Source of the DNA: Diphasiastrum complanatum
Taxonomy: Eukaryota; Streptophyta; Lycopodiopsida; Lycopodiales; Lycopodiaceae
Direction of reading: 5' to 3'
Length of the DNA: 64,000 nucleotides
Assembly (NCBI GenBank): GCA_029204225.1
Contig: MU832097.1
Span: 23,516 to 87,515, forward strand
Position 1 is the stretch's first letter; each line of letters starts with the position of its first letter. Made by a program: the position numbers and the translations under genes. The notes under the pieces were generated by a model. That model searched no databases. It was not told the DNA's origin and saw only the letters and a program-made list of their open reading frames with translations. This document shows, piece by piece, positions 42,301 through 55,700 of the stretch.

Positions 42301-45300
42301 AAGTCTAGCAAAAGGGAATTTAGTGAGAGACTTTGATTTTGATTTCAATTCTGACATTGCTAGGTGTGATGCCTGTCTGTATGGAAAACAAATTAGAGTT
42401 ATTTACTGATTATGAGGGAAAACGTGAACGTCAGTTGTTAGGTCTAGTTCATTCTGATTTGTGTGGGCCGATGGAAGTGACTTCTTTTGGGGGGGGGGCA
42501 AAGTACTACGTCATATTCATAGATGATCGCTCTAGAATGGTGTTTATCGAGTTTCTAAAATGTAAGAGCTAAGCCTTCAATGCTTTTCAAGACTTCAAGA
42601 ATCTTGCTGAGAATCAGACAGGGTGCAAGATAAAGAAACTTAAGACAGATAATGGCGGAGAATACAGGAGCAATGCCTTTGATGACTTCTGCAACACTCA
42701 TGGCATAAAGCGGGAGTTCACAGTGCCATACACGCCACAACAAAATGGGCTTGCAGAGCGCAAGAACAGGACGATTATGGAGCAAAGTTGCTATGGGCAG
42801 AGGCTGCTAATACTGCTGTGCACGCCATAAACAGGTCACCAACGAAAGCTCTGAAGGGAAAAACACCATATGAGGAATGGCATGGACACAAAACAACTCT
42901 AAGTTATCTAAGGTCATTTGGATGTACAGCTTTTGGTCTGATATCAACTGAAAACAGAAAAAAGCTAGATCAGAGATCCATCAAATGCATGCTCGTTGGA
43001 TATGCAGATGATGCCAAGGCTTACAGGTTATACCATGCTGGGTCAAATGAAGTTTATATCTCCAGGGACGTTGTCTTCCATGAGGAAGATGCATGGCATG
43101 CGGAGAAGGAGACTGAGCAAGGAACTAACGAGAAATTGCAGATTCTCGTGCTGAACGAACCATCCAAGCCCTGTGAAGACAATGACAGAGCTGAGGGCGC
43201 TGAGGAAGAGATTGTTGAGCAAGGGAAAGACTTGATAGTCGAGCAGCCAATGGAAGCCGAACCCAGGAGGTCGATAAGGACAAAGAGGACGCCGAGAAAG
43301 TTCAGAGATATGGTTTTCTTGATAACGGATGAAATGATAAGGGAGCCTAACACCTATAGAGAATCAGCAGAAAGCATGGACTGGAATAAGTGGAAAGCAA
43401 CAATGGTCGAGGAGATGCATTCGATAGAGAAGAATCATGCTTGGGATCTGGTCAGGTTGCCTGAAGGTAAAAAGACTATAGGATCTAAATGGGTGTTTAA
43501 AATCAAGTATGATGCAGATGGGAATGTGAATAGGTACAAAGCTAGGATAGTGGCAAAAGGGTATTCACAGATTCATGGAATAGAATATGATGATACTTTT
43601 GCACCAGTGGCAAGGATCTCTTCCATCAGAATCCTGGTGGCTTGGGCAACATTGAACTATTTTGAAATTTGTCACATGGATGTGAAAACAGCTTTCTTGA
43701 ACGGGGATCTGCATGAAGAAATTTACATGTGTCAACCAGAAGGCTTCGAGGTTGGAGAAGGGTTGGTGTGTAAATTGAACAAGGCGATACATGGGCTTAA
43801 ACAGGCGTCCAGATCCTGGTATGAGAGGATTGAAGCATTCTTTCGAAGAGAGGGATTTTCCAGATGCAATGCTGACAACAGTGTATTCTTCAAAAGGGAA
43901 GGTGATAGGTTAATTATTGCAGCTATATATGTTGATGACATTATACTCATTGCTAATTTTGTTCAGTCACTTGGTAAGTGCAAGGGAAAGTTGAATCATG
44001 AATTGAAGGATCTGGGAAATTTGAGCTATTACCTTGGAATAGAGGTAGAGAGGGACAGACACAACAGAGTGATGAGGCTGAGTCAGAAGAAATACATACA
44101 AGATGTATTGGAGAAATTCGGCATGGAGAACTGTCATCCAGTCGGGACACCTATGGAATACGGGACGAAGCTTTGTAAGGACATGTGCCCCCAAACTGAA
44201 GAAGAACAAATGGATATGAAGAGGTACCCATTCAGAAATCTAGTGGGGTCGCTAATGTATGCGATGATATGTACTCGGCCAGACATAGCCATGGCAGTAG
44301 GCAAGCTAAGTCAGTTCCTTGTCAACCCTGGATTAGAGCATTGGCAGGCTGCGAAAAGAATTCTAAGGTATTTGAAGGGGACTCAAAACATTGGAATCAC
44401 ATATTCAGGAAATGTTTTCTCAATGACAGGTTATGTGGATTCCGATTGGGGGGGGGATGTTGATGACAGGAAGTCCACCTATGGGTATGTCTTCATTGCA
44501 GGTGGAGCAGCGGTGACGTGGATGAGTTGCAAACAGAGATCTGTAGCATTGTCATCGACTGAGGCTGAATATATGGGGATGTGTCAGGGAGCGAAAGAGT
44601 ATCTGTGGATCAGTAATTTTCTGTCAGGACTGGGAGTTGAAGATCAGCCGAAGGTCCTTTATGGAGATAACCAGGGTTGCATGTTTCTCTGCAAGAACGG
44701 GGGATTCCATAAGCGAAGCAAGCATATTGATCTACAGTATCATTATGTGAGAGATCTGGTACAGGGTAACCTGATCAAAATAGAGTACTGCTACTGAGGA
44801 AATGATTGCTGATGGGCTAACAAAAGCTTTACCAAAGGGAAGATTCTGTTATCTCAGGGAAAAGATGGGTCTGCTTGATGTTGGTTAACTAGATTTCTGA
44901 ATTGAGGGAAAGTTTGTTGGTTCAATTTTGAGAATCTAGTTAGTTGTCATAACAAAGTGAAACTAGCCTCGTATACTTCTTGGCCTATAAGGCATCTGGT
45001 AAATCAGGGCATAAAAGATGTGACCTTTTTGGCTTCTTGGGATGTACGGGTCCTATTCTTGATGGACACCTGAAAGAGTACTATATGAGAGTGATGATTG
45101 GCGTTGATGCCTCACTCGTGTTTTTGCCATCATTGTGTACTGATTGTTTGCTTTATGAGTTAATTGTTCCTTAGCTTCAGTTCTCGTTAATTGCTCACAA
45201 GATTATGATCTGCTGTGTGTTGAATGGCTAAAGGTGCAGGTACGTGATCTGCATAATTGAGAATCCATTCATCATAACCTTCACTTAATGTGTTTGCGCA

Positions 45301-46566
45301 TTCTAAATTCTAATATGTTAAAGTCTAGAAGTTAGGTTGCTTGTGCAGGGACTTCGTAGGTTTGAATCATTTTCGTTTGTTGAGCTCTTTGGCTGGTTCC
45401 ATCTGTCAATATTGCTCCTCCACTGCAGGCTGAGGTACTTGAAAATATTTTAAGTGGAATATTTATTCAACAGCATGTGGGACCTGCCATGTTGTTAAGA
45501 GATCATCATCGCTGGCAGGTATGTCGTAGACTGTTTGTAGCTTACATTTGTGTCTTTTTAGTGCTTCACTAGCTATTGAATAATCTCATGGAAGTAAAAA
45601 AACAGAAGCAAACTGAGGATTTTGGACATCTCAACAATATTTTCTAAAAGGTTGCCTCTTTGTAATTGTTACTTGATTTTGAGTGCGGTTATTGACTGGG
45701 ATTTGGAGCTTTAGTTTGGCTTTTATCTGTTCTTGTTAATCACTCATGTTTTACAGGAGAACTGTCCTATTTTATATCAAGGTGTTACTGTTGCACTTTA
45801 TATCTACGTTCTTATAAACTTTCAACCAGTCTTTGAGTTTAAAATTGATGGTTTCTAATTAGTGCATGATTTTCATTGCGTATCCTGATACTTTTCTGTT
45901 GCTTGATTCTACTGCCAGGTAAATATTGATAACATGTCTTACGAAGAGTTATATGAGATGTTTGGACCTGGTGGAGGTATCAAAGGAGCTTCAGAAGTTT
46001 TAATGAAGAATCTTCCTTGGCATATTATCCCCGAAGATGGGGCATTAGATACGCTAGGCGAAAGGATTAGTTGCCCTATTTGCTTAGAGGTGCACTTCCC
46101 GATTTGTACGTTTGATCTTTCCCATACGATTGAATTCGCAACCTATCATGTAGGAAAGTGATAATCTGCATGTGCCTGCCAAGTCTCACATGATTAAATT
46201 CAGAAAAATTTGGAGGTTTCAATCATCTCTCGAGTCTCACATGAATAAACTGAGAAAATCTGGGGATTTGGATCTCCTCTCACATGAATAAACTCAGGAG
46301 AATTGGGGGTTCTAATTAGCTAAACGAATGGCATGAAAATATCAACTCATTATGTCACTAATCACCGTGTCTTGGAAGATTTGAATTCAAGAGATTATCT
46401 TATTGCACACATTATATTCTGATGCGGTTTATGACGGTCACAGGGCCTTGATCACGGGCAAACTGCAAGGTGTTTGCCAAATTGTCAGCATACATTCCAC
46501 ATGGACTGCGTTGATAAGTGGCTTATTCTACATGGATCATGTCCTGTCTGCAGAGAGATCATCTAA
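39074..46566 (+). CDS. Membrane RING-H2 E3 ubiquitin ligase with N-terminal RanBP2/NZF-type zinc finger (five exons)
   Basis: Exons 39,074-39,338, 39,454-39,626, 45,429-45,518, 45,919-46,089 and 46,444-46,566 all have GT/AG borders and join in frame to 273 residues. Residues 6-25 are W-x-C-x2-C-T-x2-x-N-x6-C-x2-C (Cys 8, 11, 22, 25; Thr12, Asn15), a RanBP2/NZF-type finger that in related proteins binds RNA or ubiquitin. Residues about 65-125 are hydrophobic and Gly/Ala-rich ([27 protein letters not shown]), as in plant NEP1-interacting proteins (NIP1/ATL-like, plastid or endomembrane). The RING-H2 at 228-269 has all eight ligands: C228, C231, C247, H249, H252, C255, C266, C269. It should transfer ubiquitin from an E2 at a membrane; the substrate is unknown. 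Intron 2 (5.8 kb) contains copia D; intron 1 contains a CT array. Confidence 0.88.
39341..39393. repeat. (CT)n microsatellite in intron 1 of the RING-H2 gene
   Basis: About 26 TC units starting two bases after the donor GT at 39,339; it may serve as part of the intron's pyrimidine-rich content. Confidence 0.98.
40370..45283 (+). mobile_element. Copia element D, nearly full length, in intron 2 of the RING-H2 gene
   Basis: 5' LTR 40,370-40,738 and 3' LTR 44,915-45,283, each 369 bp, TGTTGGTTCAA...CATAACCTTCA, flanked by the 5-bp target duplication CTTAA (40,365-40,369 and 45,284-45,288). By eye the LTRs differ at about 14 sites plus three small indels (about 4%), so the insertion is not recent. 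The PBS position reads TGGTTATGGGCCC, not the usual TGGTATCAGAGC; a purine-rich GAGGGAAAG precedes the 3' LTR. Same orientation as the host gene. It occupies 4.9 kb of a 5.8 kb intron and leaves both splice sites intact. Confidence 0.95.
40885..44881 (+). pseudogene. gag-pol of copia D with a few disabling lesions
   Basis: Gag starts at the ATG at 40,885 ([20 protein letters not shown]), with a frameshift near 41,095. The zinc knuckle [14 protein letters not shown] has Tyr for its second Cys. The protease is [12 protein letters not shown] (Gly of DSG replaced by Ala), followed by a frameshift near 41,915. Integrase: [15 protein letters not shown] and [10 protein letters not shown], core with [24 protein letters not shown] and [12 protein letters not shown], broken by a frameshift near 42,390, a stop at about 42,570 and a frameshift near 42,785. 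RT and RNase H are open from 42,788 to 44,797, with [46 protein letters not shown] and [16 protein letters not shown]. The last piece is frameshifted ([17 protein letters not shown]). It cannot now make its own proteins. Confidence 0.92.
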
Positions 46567-47078
46567 TCTCTGATGTGAGTCATGCTTACTCTTCCAGCAG
46601 GCTTCATGCACACCCATTTTACTATGAGAACTTGACTGAGATTGAACTTCCAGCACACTACTCAACATTCTTTCAGCAGCAATCCTATTTGAATCTAGAT
46701 TCTTCTTGATGATCTTGTGATGTGGAGGCAGAATTGAAGTGTTTGAAGAAGGGCCAGGAAGATGATCACATCTGCAACTTTTACTGATCTTATCCACTGC
46801 TGAGCACACTATAGCAAAGAACACTTCCAACTCTCAAGGTAGCACTCCCAGTACTGAATTGGGTCTGAGATCAATGTCATGGTCATCTCATTTGGAGCTG
46901 CATATTGTTCTACAAAACTCATGTACATAAAATGTTCGAGAATACCCATAATCGCCATAGTAGTACGGTGTGAGGGGGAAGATCAGCTAGTCTAAAGGTT
47001 GGGAAGATACTGTTTTTTGCTTGGGAGTTGCTTGCAATGGGAAGGAAGAATGCAGATGCATCCCATCCTTTTGAACCC

Positions 47079-47214
47079 AAATTTATTAAAATGGATATGT
47101 CAAGTCTTACATCTTTTCCAGTTTTAGCTGATCAAGATATGATTGCCAATGCCAAATTTATCAAAATGGATATGTCAAGTCTTACATCTCTTCCGGTTTT
47201 AGCTGATCAAATTT
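47079..47214. repeat. 75-bp tandem duplication
   Basis: aaatttattaaaatggatat...tttagctgatcaa at 47,079 recurs at 47,154 with four substitutions. It keeps a frame open (KFIKMDMSSLTS twice) but the frame has no recognisable product. Confidence 0.85.
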
Positions 47215-49468
47215 CTTGCTTTGTAGCTTTGCATGATACAAGGGTTCGAAATATATGCAATCACTTGAGGATAGTGACCATTGCTTAGCTTGTTATTGAT
47301 TTCACTTTTTGTATGTCAATTTGTATCCTCTACATTCAATGCAATAAGTGAGGGGGATTTCCAAAGATGAGTGACCACACATAAATAATTGCAATCATTA
47401 AAAAAGTAGTATCATTCCCAACACAAAATCCAAGAAACTAAAACTTTAATGAGAATGAGTATAAAGTCATCGTGAGGTCAAGCAAGTCCGTGCAAAGGTT
47501 GGAGCCAACTTATAAAGTGTAATTTGAAGTTGCAAAATTACATATGTTGCCTCCATTATGGAGGACTATATATCTTTGTAATTCCATGGGTCGATAATAC
47601 CGAAAGGCATTATGCAACAATATGATTGTATGTGATGTATTCTCCTTCCATCTTAGTGGTTTGATGAGTCAAGATGGAAAATAGAAAGGGGTTGAAGCAT
47701 GATATTAGTTTATGTTGACAAGTATGGATTTAAACAAATTTGGGTGCATTTATGATTATACCAAGTCCTGGAATCATATAGAATTCACTAAAACATTCAC
47801 ATTTTACAACTAGTGAGACACGTTCTCGTTAGACTCTATAATTGTATTGTTTGTATAACATACATTGACTTATAAAAATGATGGGTACTTGGTGTGCCTT
47901 GTATATAAATATAGTGTGAATAGAATAAATTAGAACAATTTAAAAACTATGCTAGACCTAGAAGTCAAGTTAGAATTAAAAAAGCTAAGATTGGCAAGTG
48001 CATGAGGAGCATGAAACATGTGAGTGCTTATTTCAGCCAATTTGGTATATCACATGAATCATGTGAGTGTTTCTCTTACTAATTTGGCATCATTAAATTT
48101 AGTTGAAGGGCTGGGATTGGTATTCTTCCCATTTGCCATATAAACAATGCCTTTCTCAAGAATAAAAGGGCACCATATGTCCTTTGTTCTTATGTTCAAT
48201 GAGGAGGAGGAGGAGGCAACTAGAACATCCTTGCTTTTTTGCATTCAATCTTCCTTACTTTGTTGAATGAGTTGTGGTGTAGTCATTCATTTCAATTGAT
48301 TGCATGTAACTAGTGAGTAAAAATGAGAGAGTAAGTACCTCTCCTGACCTTCTTGCATGTGTTTTGCTTTGCTTTGTGGTAATTAGGATTGTGGTTAAGA
48401 TGATTAGTGTTGATAAGTGTCTATTTCAAATTGAAAGAGAGGTAATACTCCTTTGTCAATGATTCCATGCATGATAGGAAGACTAAGACCACTACCAAAA
48501 ACTAGCATGTTTGGGGTAATTTCGAGCTAAACACATTTTTGATTTTAGAAATAAAAGCATGTTTAAATGTTTTGAGGTAAAGATACGATTCCAATTTGAG
48601 ATGAAATGGTGAAATCTACACAAACACTTATAGGACAATGGCTAAACTTTCCTAGCATAGTAACTACTATTTATAGATGAGAGTGATAACTCTCTCTCTC
48701 CCCTCTCAAGGTGTCTTATACCTAAATAATCACTGTGTACAATACAAATCAACCAAGGTTACAAATAATGAGGAGTAAACTAATAAAAAAAAATAATTGG
48801 AGCATTAATTTTCTTAGACAAGAATATTTCGGGGACAAAGCTTAGTTTGCTATGAAAGCATACAATACAACTATATTGATGGCTTAAAAGAGAAAGTTAA
48901 GACATACATCACATTGATCTTGCTCCATGGATGTGAGTGGGGAGGAAGCATCCATCACACAAGAATAGCAACTTACGAAAATCAATTTTGACTTCTTAAA
49001 TAGGAGTGAAGCAAAGCATACAAGCATCCTACATGGTGGTGCAAAATGGCAAGTTACCTCAAAGATTTGAAAGTGGATGGTGATTCAATGGCAAAAGGTG
49101 GATTTGACCATATCCCAGAATTTGAGTGAATTGAAATTTGTATTAAAGGAGAAGTTCGCTAAAATTCAATGGAAAGAGCCATCGAAGAGAAAAATGCTAA
49201 TACAATAGAGAATGGATGGATAAGGAGATATGGATTGCAAGAGCTCATGAATAATCTGGACAAAGTTTCATAATTTGTTCAAAACGTCATGGTGTTCTTC
49301 CATAAAAAATTATTTGGAAATAAACACAAAAAATTGTAGAATTTTTGTTGGGACACATAATTTTCTTAAATTGAGATTGTTTGGCAACACTTTTGACTAT
49401 AGATCATTGTCTTTGTACATGGCTACTTTTGAATTGGTCCCAAAGACCATTGATCTCAACGGTTTTTT

Positions 49469-49474
<6 letters not shown>

Positions 49475-49516
<42 letters not shown>
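49475..49516. repeat. (AT)n microsatellite
   Basis: 21 AT units preceded by a T run of about 12. Confidence 0.97.
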
Positions 49517-49518
<2 letters not shown>

Positions 49519-51725
49519 TGGATAGTACCTTTCTATACCCGCTACATTATGCTAAGTACATGGTGGTTGCAAGACGCATAGGTCATAATTTTTAGAGGTC
49601 TTCCACCTTTGCCTTTGTTAGTATCTTTTTCTTTTTAAGTCACTTTGCAAATTCATCCTCTTCTACTTGCTTGTTTTGCAAGTTAAACATGTAATGATGT
49701 TGATAAGTTTAGCCACATCTTGTAGACAACAAAAGCTTCATCTTCAAGTTTCATTGTTGCTTCTTCAACAAGCTTCTACCCTACACATAAAGGTATGTTA
49801 CCTACAACTATATATATAGTAAAAACAAAATATTCTCTTTCACACAAGCATGGGTGATGACATTACTAAGCTTTTCCTCTTGCAGTGCCCTATTGCTTTA
49901 TCTCCCTATGATGAAATGCTTCTTGGTTTCCAAGGAGAGGCTCGAAATTGAGACCAAAGAAACGTTGGATGTCAAGCTAAACAACTGAGCCAACCCCCCC
50001 TTGGGTCCTATGCTGAAATGAAAATCACTTGGTAAGAATACTCTCTTTGCATTCAATCAATATGTCTATTGTAGATTATTGTTCCACCAGCATTTTTGGG
50101 CAATGAATAAATTTTCAGATTAGTGATGGTATAGCCAATGCTGACCTACTGTCACAGATTTCACATACTTTTAACATGTTTTAGGACTTCTTTTACAATG
50201 CTTTTTAAACATTTGATTGCTACTTGGATAGTGACTAATGGCATACATGAATACTATATTATTTGCTACTATTTCAATGATGGTAGTGTTTTAGGCTATG
50301 TTAATGCAACGCTTTCCCACATAGTAGTCTTTTCGTAGATACATCAATCTACGTTAAAGCTATGATTAATGCTTAAAGTCTTTGTTGCTCCATTGCTCAT
50401 GTAGCATTCAACATTAAAGAAGAACTTTGACTTCAACTCTTGTCTGCGATTGACAGTTCATTTCATTCAATTCGGTTTTAAATCATAGATTTACGAAAGC
50501 ACTACAGCTATAAAATCTAACTACACTTGTATACATAACTTCCTATAATCCAACATGAATACATAATATTTTTTTTTGAACTAATGGAGCCGTTTATGAA
50601 TATGAACACTGTAAGTGCTAACAACAAGTTTTTCTCTATATGGTACTTTTAATTTAAGGTTTATGGTCTAGCAATCTATAATGAGGACTTGATAATGAAT
50701 ATGTTTTAATCTTAAATAGTCTGGCATCATTACAAGAAAAGTTTAACATTTTGACACTTATCCAGGTATCCGTTATTAACGACGTTTATTTATGCATAAG
50801 CTATGAAACTTTTCATTAGCCATAAGGATTAGCACGACATGGATTTGTCCTGATACCTAAATAAATGTCCGGGCTAACCTTGATGAAAATAACGAAACAT
50901 GTCTCCACTATAATTTGACATTCCATGGTTTTGACTAGAATGTTTCTGAAAAGCATGGATATGCTTAGGACAAATGACAACAATACGTAACTAAATTTGC
51001 TTGAGCAAGCGGTTGTAAGATTTAGTATGGTACAAACATGCCTAATACCTTCGTACTTGTCCTTGTCAATCTTAGTACCAATGCATTGTGCCCATGTAGA
51101 AGTTCAACCCCTGTAATTAAAAAATTGGTTGATATACACCTAAAAAGCATGGATATGCTCAAGAGTGGTGACATCAGTGCATGATTTATTGATTTATGCA
51201 CCAATCACAAAAGTTAGAATGGTATGATTTTGGCTTAACATCTAGATGTATGTCTAAGTATTATCGTTGTGTTGTGAGTATATATGATTAGAATTTGTAT
51301 ACAATTTTACATTTTAACTAAAAATGATATGGTCCAATAACCTATATATTGATCAACATGCACGAATCCTGATATGATGATATTAGGATTTGGCCTATCG
51401 CTTAAAAACTCTGTAATAAATGGAAAGACTGGACTATGATTCATAAATTTCATTTATAAATCATAGTTGTATAATTTATTTTGTACATAGATAACAACTA
51501 ACGTTTAGCTATGACACCTATCTTTTCCATTGTACTAACTCGTTCGGTTTTGTGTTATGAAATAGTCATTGATAGCAACTGAATGTCTTGCAATATATTA
51601 TGTTGTATGATGCTTTTTAAAGTACTATATGAACTTTTCATCTTTATTTTACCTTGTTGTATTATAAATAAAAGCTTCAAAGAGTTTGGTCTTGCTTTGT
51701 CAAGAGGAACTATGTGATCTTTTGT

Positions 51726-51726
<1 letters not shown>

Positions 51727-51776
<50 letters not shown>
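51727..51776. repeat. (CT)n microsatellite
   Basis: About 25 uninterrupted CT units in intergenic DNA. Confidence 0.97.
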
Positions 51777-51780
<4 letters not shown>

Positions 51781-52788
51781 CTGCTGACATACTGCTCAAG
51801 TCAAAGAAGTTTTCTTATTGCTTGCTAAAATGACAATCAAGTTGGAAACCAATAGCCCTAGACATTAAGCAAATGTATATCCATTTTCCTCGTACATCCT
51901 AGTAATAATTTTGACCACGGACATAAACCAAAAATTGAAAGTGCATAATTGAAAAGATCTGACAAAACAAGAATGGGATAGACCAGTAATAGATTCTAGT
52001 TAACCATTGTTCACACATGTAAATACTTGCAGTTTCTTGTTCAGCTAAAAGATCCAGGGCATTATCTAGCATAATTTCTTGAAGCTGGCCAAGGCAATCT
52101 GCAAGCCATTATGCCCATAACTGCCCATGCAGCCAGAAAAAAGATCTAACTTGCATTGTTTACGCCAGGTAAAGCACCTGACATGCCTCCATGAGAGCCG
52201 ACCCTCAGGCACAGACCATCACACCTGTAAAGGCCCCCACCCAGGGACTTTAATCCTTCTGAAAGGAGTTACCTGACAATAAATCTTAATTCCAAGGATT
52301 TTAATTTTTTTATATATAACAAAAGAGTTGGTTCCTGGTTTCACTTCTGACCATAATTCAAAATATGCTCAAAAAACTTTTCAGATGTTGTCATTTGAGG
52401 CCCAGTTAGGGAGTGTGTGAGTAGCATAAAGGAACCCTAAAGTGACACTTTGCTGAACCCATCATCTTTGCTATAACATCATTTTTTATTTTTTTTATAG
52501 TTCTCTCAATTCACATGTTTCAAAAAAATGTTTGAGATTTTGAATCTCATTTGTAAACTAGTTCTGCCTATGCACAATGACAATATATTGCTTTCATGAA
52601 GGTAAAATTGTGTTAGGTGAAACCTGGGTAGCTTTTCTACAATAGCTCGACCATGAATCTCAATAATGATGAATCTTTCTTAAATCATTCCAATTCAAAA
52701 AGCTAGAATTAAACAATAGACAAGCTCAGCATTCTTGCTTAAATTATAAATGACGCAGAGTCTTCATAGCACTAACACTCATGACGGT

Positions 52789-55700
52789 CTAAAGCAATTT
52801 TTTCCTCTCAAAAAAAGACTTCAAATGCCACAACTGCCAGCCAGCCACTGCCAAGCAAATGAAAAGGGAGGCAATGCTGAACCATGCCACTCTAGCATTC
52901 GTCACCTCATTCACGTTGCGCATTTCAGACTCCCTGCATGTACGGACATAAACCAAATCACACCACGGAAGAGTTTCAATATTTTCTTCGATGACTCATC
53001 CAAATATTTAATTTAGCAAATGACGGGAGTATCCTTTTTATAAGTACAAATAAATCGCAGCTTTTGACTACCTCTCTCTCAAGTACAACATCTCTTGATG
53101 AATAGACTCAACCATATCTTCAAGCTTCCTTAGCTCGAGCTCCATACCCTGTAGTCATAATAAATCTTTAGTATTCAGGAATGCACAGTTTTATGGTTAC
53201 AATATATAAAGGTTAAGGAGATGACTCAGGGGTGATGTTCATCTTCCAACTAAAACCTGAGAAAGCTCCTCCAAAAACTAGCTAAACTACTCTCTCATCT
53301 GCAATTCAATAAAAAATAAGGACAAAAATTCCATACAGACAATTAGACCAGTTATAGACAACTATGAAACTGGTTTCCTTGATGTTTGATGCGAGCAATA
53401 GTAGCATTTACACGTGAACGAAACAGGGGAAATGAAGTGTCTCTGAAAGAGAGAGACAAACTAGGTATAATTGAGAGTCCTTTGTTGGGGGGGGGGGGGG
53501 GGGAGGGGGGGGGTCCATACTGACAGCTATAACAGCAAACATTCTTGTTCAAACTTCACTAGTATGTTAAGTCATTACTTAAACATAATGGATGAAGCTC
53601 AATCTTTACCTTTACAAAGTTCCTCAAAGAGACTAAGACCACCAACTCCATGCATAATACAGATTATATGCTATGACATTTCTCCTCATGGAGGTAACAA
53701 TATGAAAAAGTCCACATTGATTCCACTTGGTCAACACTGCAGCTTAAAAAAGTTGCTTAATCCAATTTGTTAACAGTAAAATATCTCAAATCACAAACAT
53801 GTGAACTTTTACTCGATGGAGTCCGAACACAATCTTAGAGCATCAACCCATGATGCAAAAGAGCCCACAAACCATTGTGAAACAATGTGTTGATTTTCAG
53901 TCCTATAGAAATTCAATAAGGTTGAGCCTCCAACTTGGGTAGGGTTTAAGAATCAAAGGGTTCTGACTGAACATAACTGCCTCGGGGCTCTAAGATCACG
54001 AGCTGCAGATTGTAAGGAAATCAAATTCTCTCAAATAGAGACACTAAGGAACAGATCCATGACTGGTTAACACTTAGGGAGTCACGAAAGGCAACCACAG
54101 CACAAATCCAGTCCTGTTTAAAATAAGGACTTGAGAAGATCAGCTGCTTAAAGCAACTCGCTCGACACACGATATCAACTGGTTGAAGGTGGCATTTTCA
54201 GAAAATGCTGGAGAAACGGAATTGAAATGTAGTATATTTTCATAAATATGTTCGACGGACAGAGACTTGCCTTTGCCATGAAACAAATTGAGAATTTTTT
54301 CAACGTTATATCCTAGATACCTCAGGCCCAGAAATCAATGCACAATACAAACACTTTCTCAATAAGTTTTTAATGTCACAGAGGACTAACATTATTTGGA
54401 CCATAGTTGCAACCGAACATTTGAAATGCGTTTCAAACGTTTGGCAAAATCATCCAAACGTTTGGAACCCTTTTACCCACTTTTAGAGTGTAAAATTTAA
54501 GGTTTTTACAGTGGTATGTCTAAAAAAATGATCATTGCCAGTTATACTACAAAATACGTTTCTTTGTGATGCAACTTAGCTAATTAAATCATTCTAAGAC
54601 TGAATCTAAGTCATACATTTCAATGATAGCATTTAGCAATAGAAAATCACAGAACAAGACCATACAGATGTAGATCAAAAACATTTTAAGCAATTACAAG
54701 CTATTAGGACAACAAATCCTCAATGTATTCATAATCAGAGAGCACCAAAATTTGGCCCTTTAGCCTTGAGGTCACGCAGCCCCCAGAAGCAAAAAAATTT
54801 GCCATTTTTTAGGGGGGCCGTGGCCACTTTTTGGGGGGAAAAAAATGAAAAAAAAAACCTTCAAATCTGGCCGTTTGGAAACGCGTTTGGAACCTCTTCC
54901 TTGCGTTTGGTTGCAACAGTGGACAGAACTAAAATCTCTTTGTGAGATTCGAAATGTACTCAAATTCACAAAAAATTCAATTTGAGAAGTTGGTAATGTC
55001 ATTAAGTAAAACTTAGAACATTTATGCAGACAAAACGTTTACGGCCAATTGTTAGAAAAAATGTGATTTGTCAATGTTTGGCTAGATCTACTCACGGTGT
55101 GGTGTAGTGTAGAGAGAATCCTCCGCTTCCTAAGTTTCTACCAAGCTTCAGACGGAATGCGAAAATAGAAAAAAACAATGATGAAGCACTGAGGCTTACC
55201 CAATAATGCTCGAATTAGAAATGAAACTAATCTAAGATGACAAAATGTAAAACCTCATCGGGAACATACCAAAAGCTGGAATACCGAAGACAACTCTAAG
55301 TGACTATACAGTTAGAACTATTTTCATGATTTTCTTATAAGATGTGACACTTGTTGAGTAACAAAATAATTAAGATACTTAACCAGTTTACAAACAAATC
55401 TCTACTGGTACAAAGACAAGAACGCTTCTACAATTAAGAAGTAATTACTCCATGACGATAGGATATTTATATTTGATATTCCTAGCCTTTCGTTAAAGGA
55501 AAACCAAGAGTTGTATAAGTGTCTAAATAGTGATTATGACTCTCTACAATGACAATATAAACAAATGATCATTGACACACTCAATGAGACATTGACATAC
55601 CTAACGCAATGCACAAGCACAAAGTATCCATGATTCTACTATTCCCCAATGAGTTCTAACTAAAGTTTTATAAGCCAAACTTTCACACACACATTAGGTT

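Larger units (their letters stand above)
46567..52788. other. Gene-poor stretch between the RING-H2 and p24 genes
   Basis: After the RING-H2 stop comes probable 3' UTR (to about 47,000). The rest is AT-rich with only short, non-protein-like frames on both strands. Separately listed items are a 75-bp tandem duplication, a TA tract and a CT tract. No retroelement protein motifs seen. Confidence 0.5.

Noticed and set aside
40370-45283. Recent or active copia insertion
   Set aside because: The LTRs differ by about 4% and gag, protease and integrase carry lesions, so it is neither young nor autonomous.
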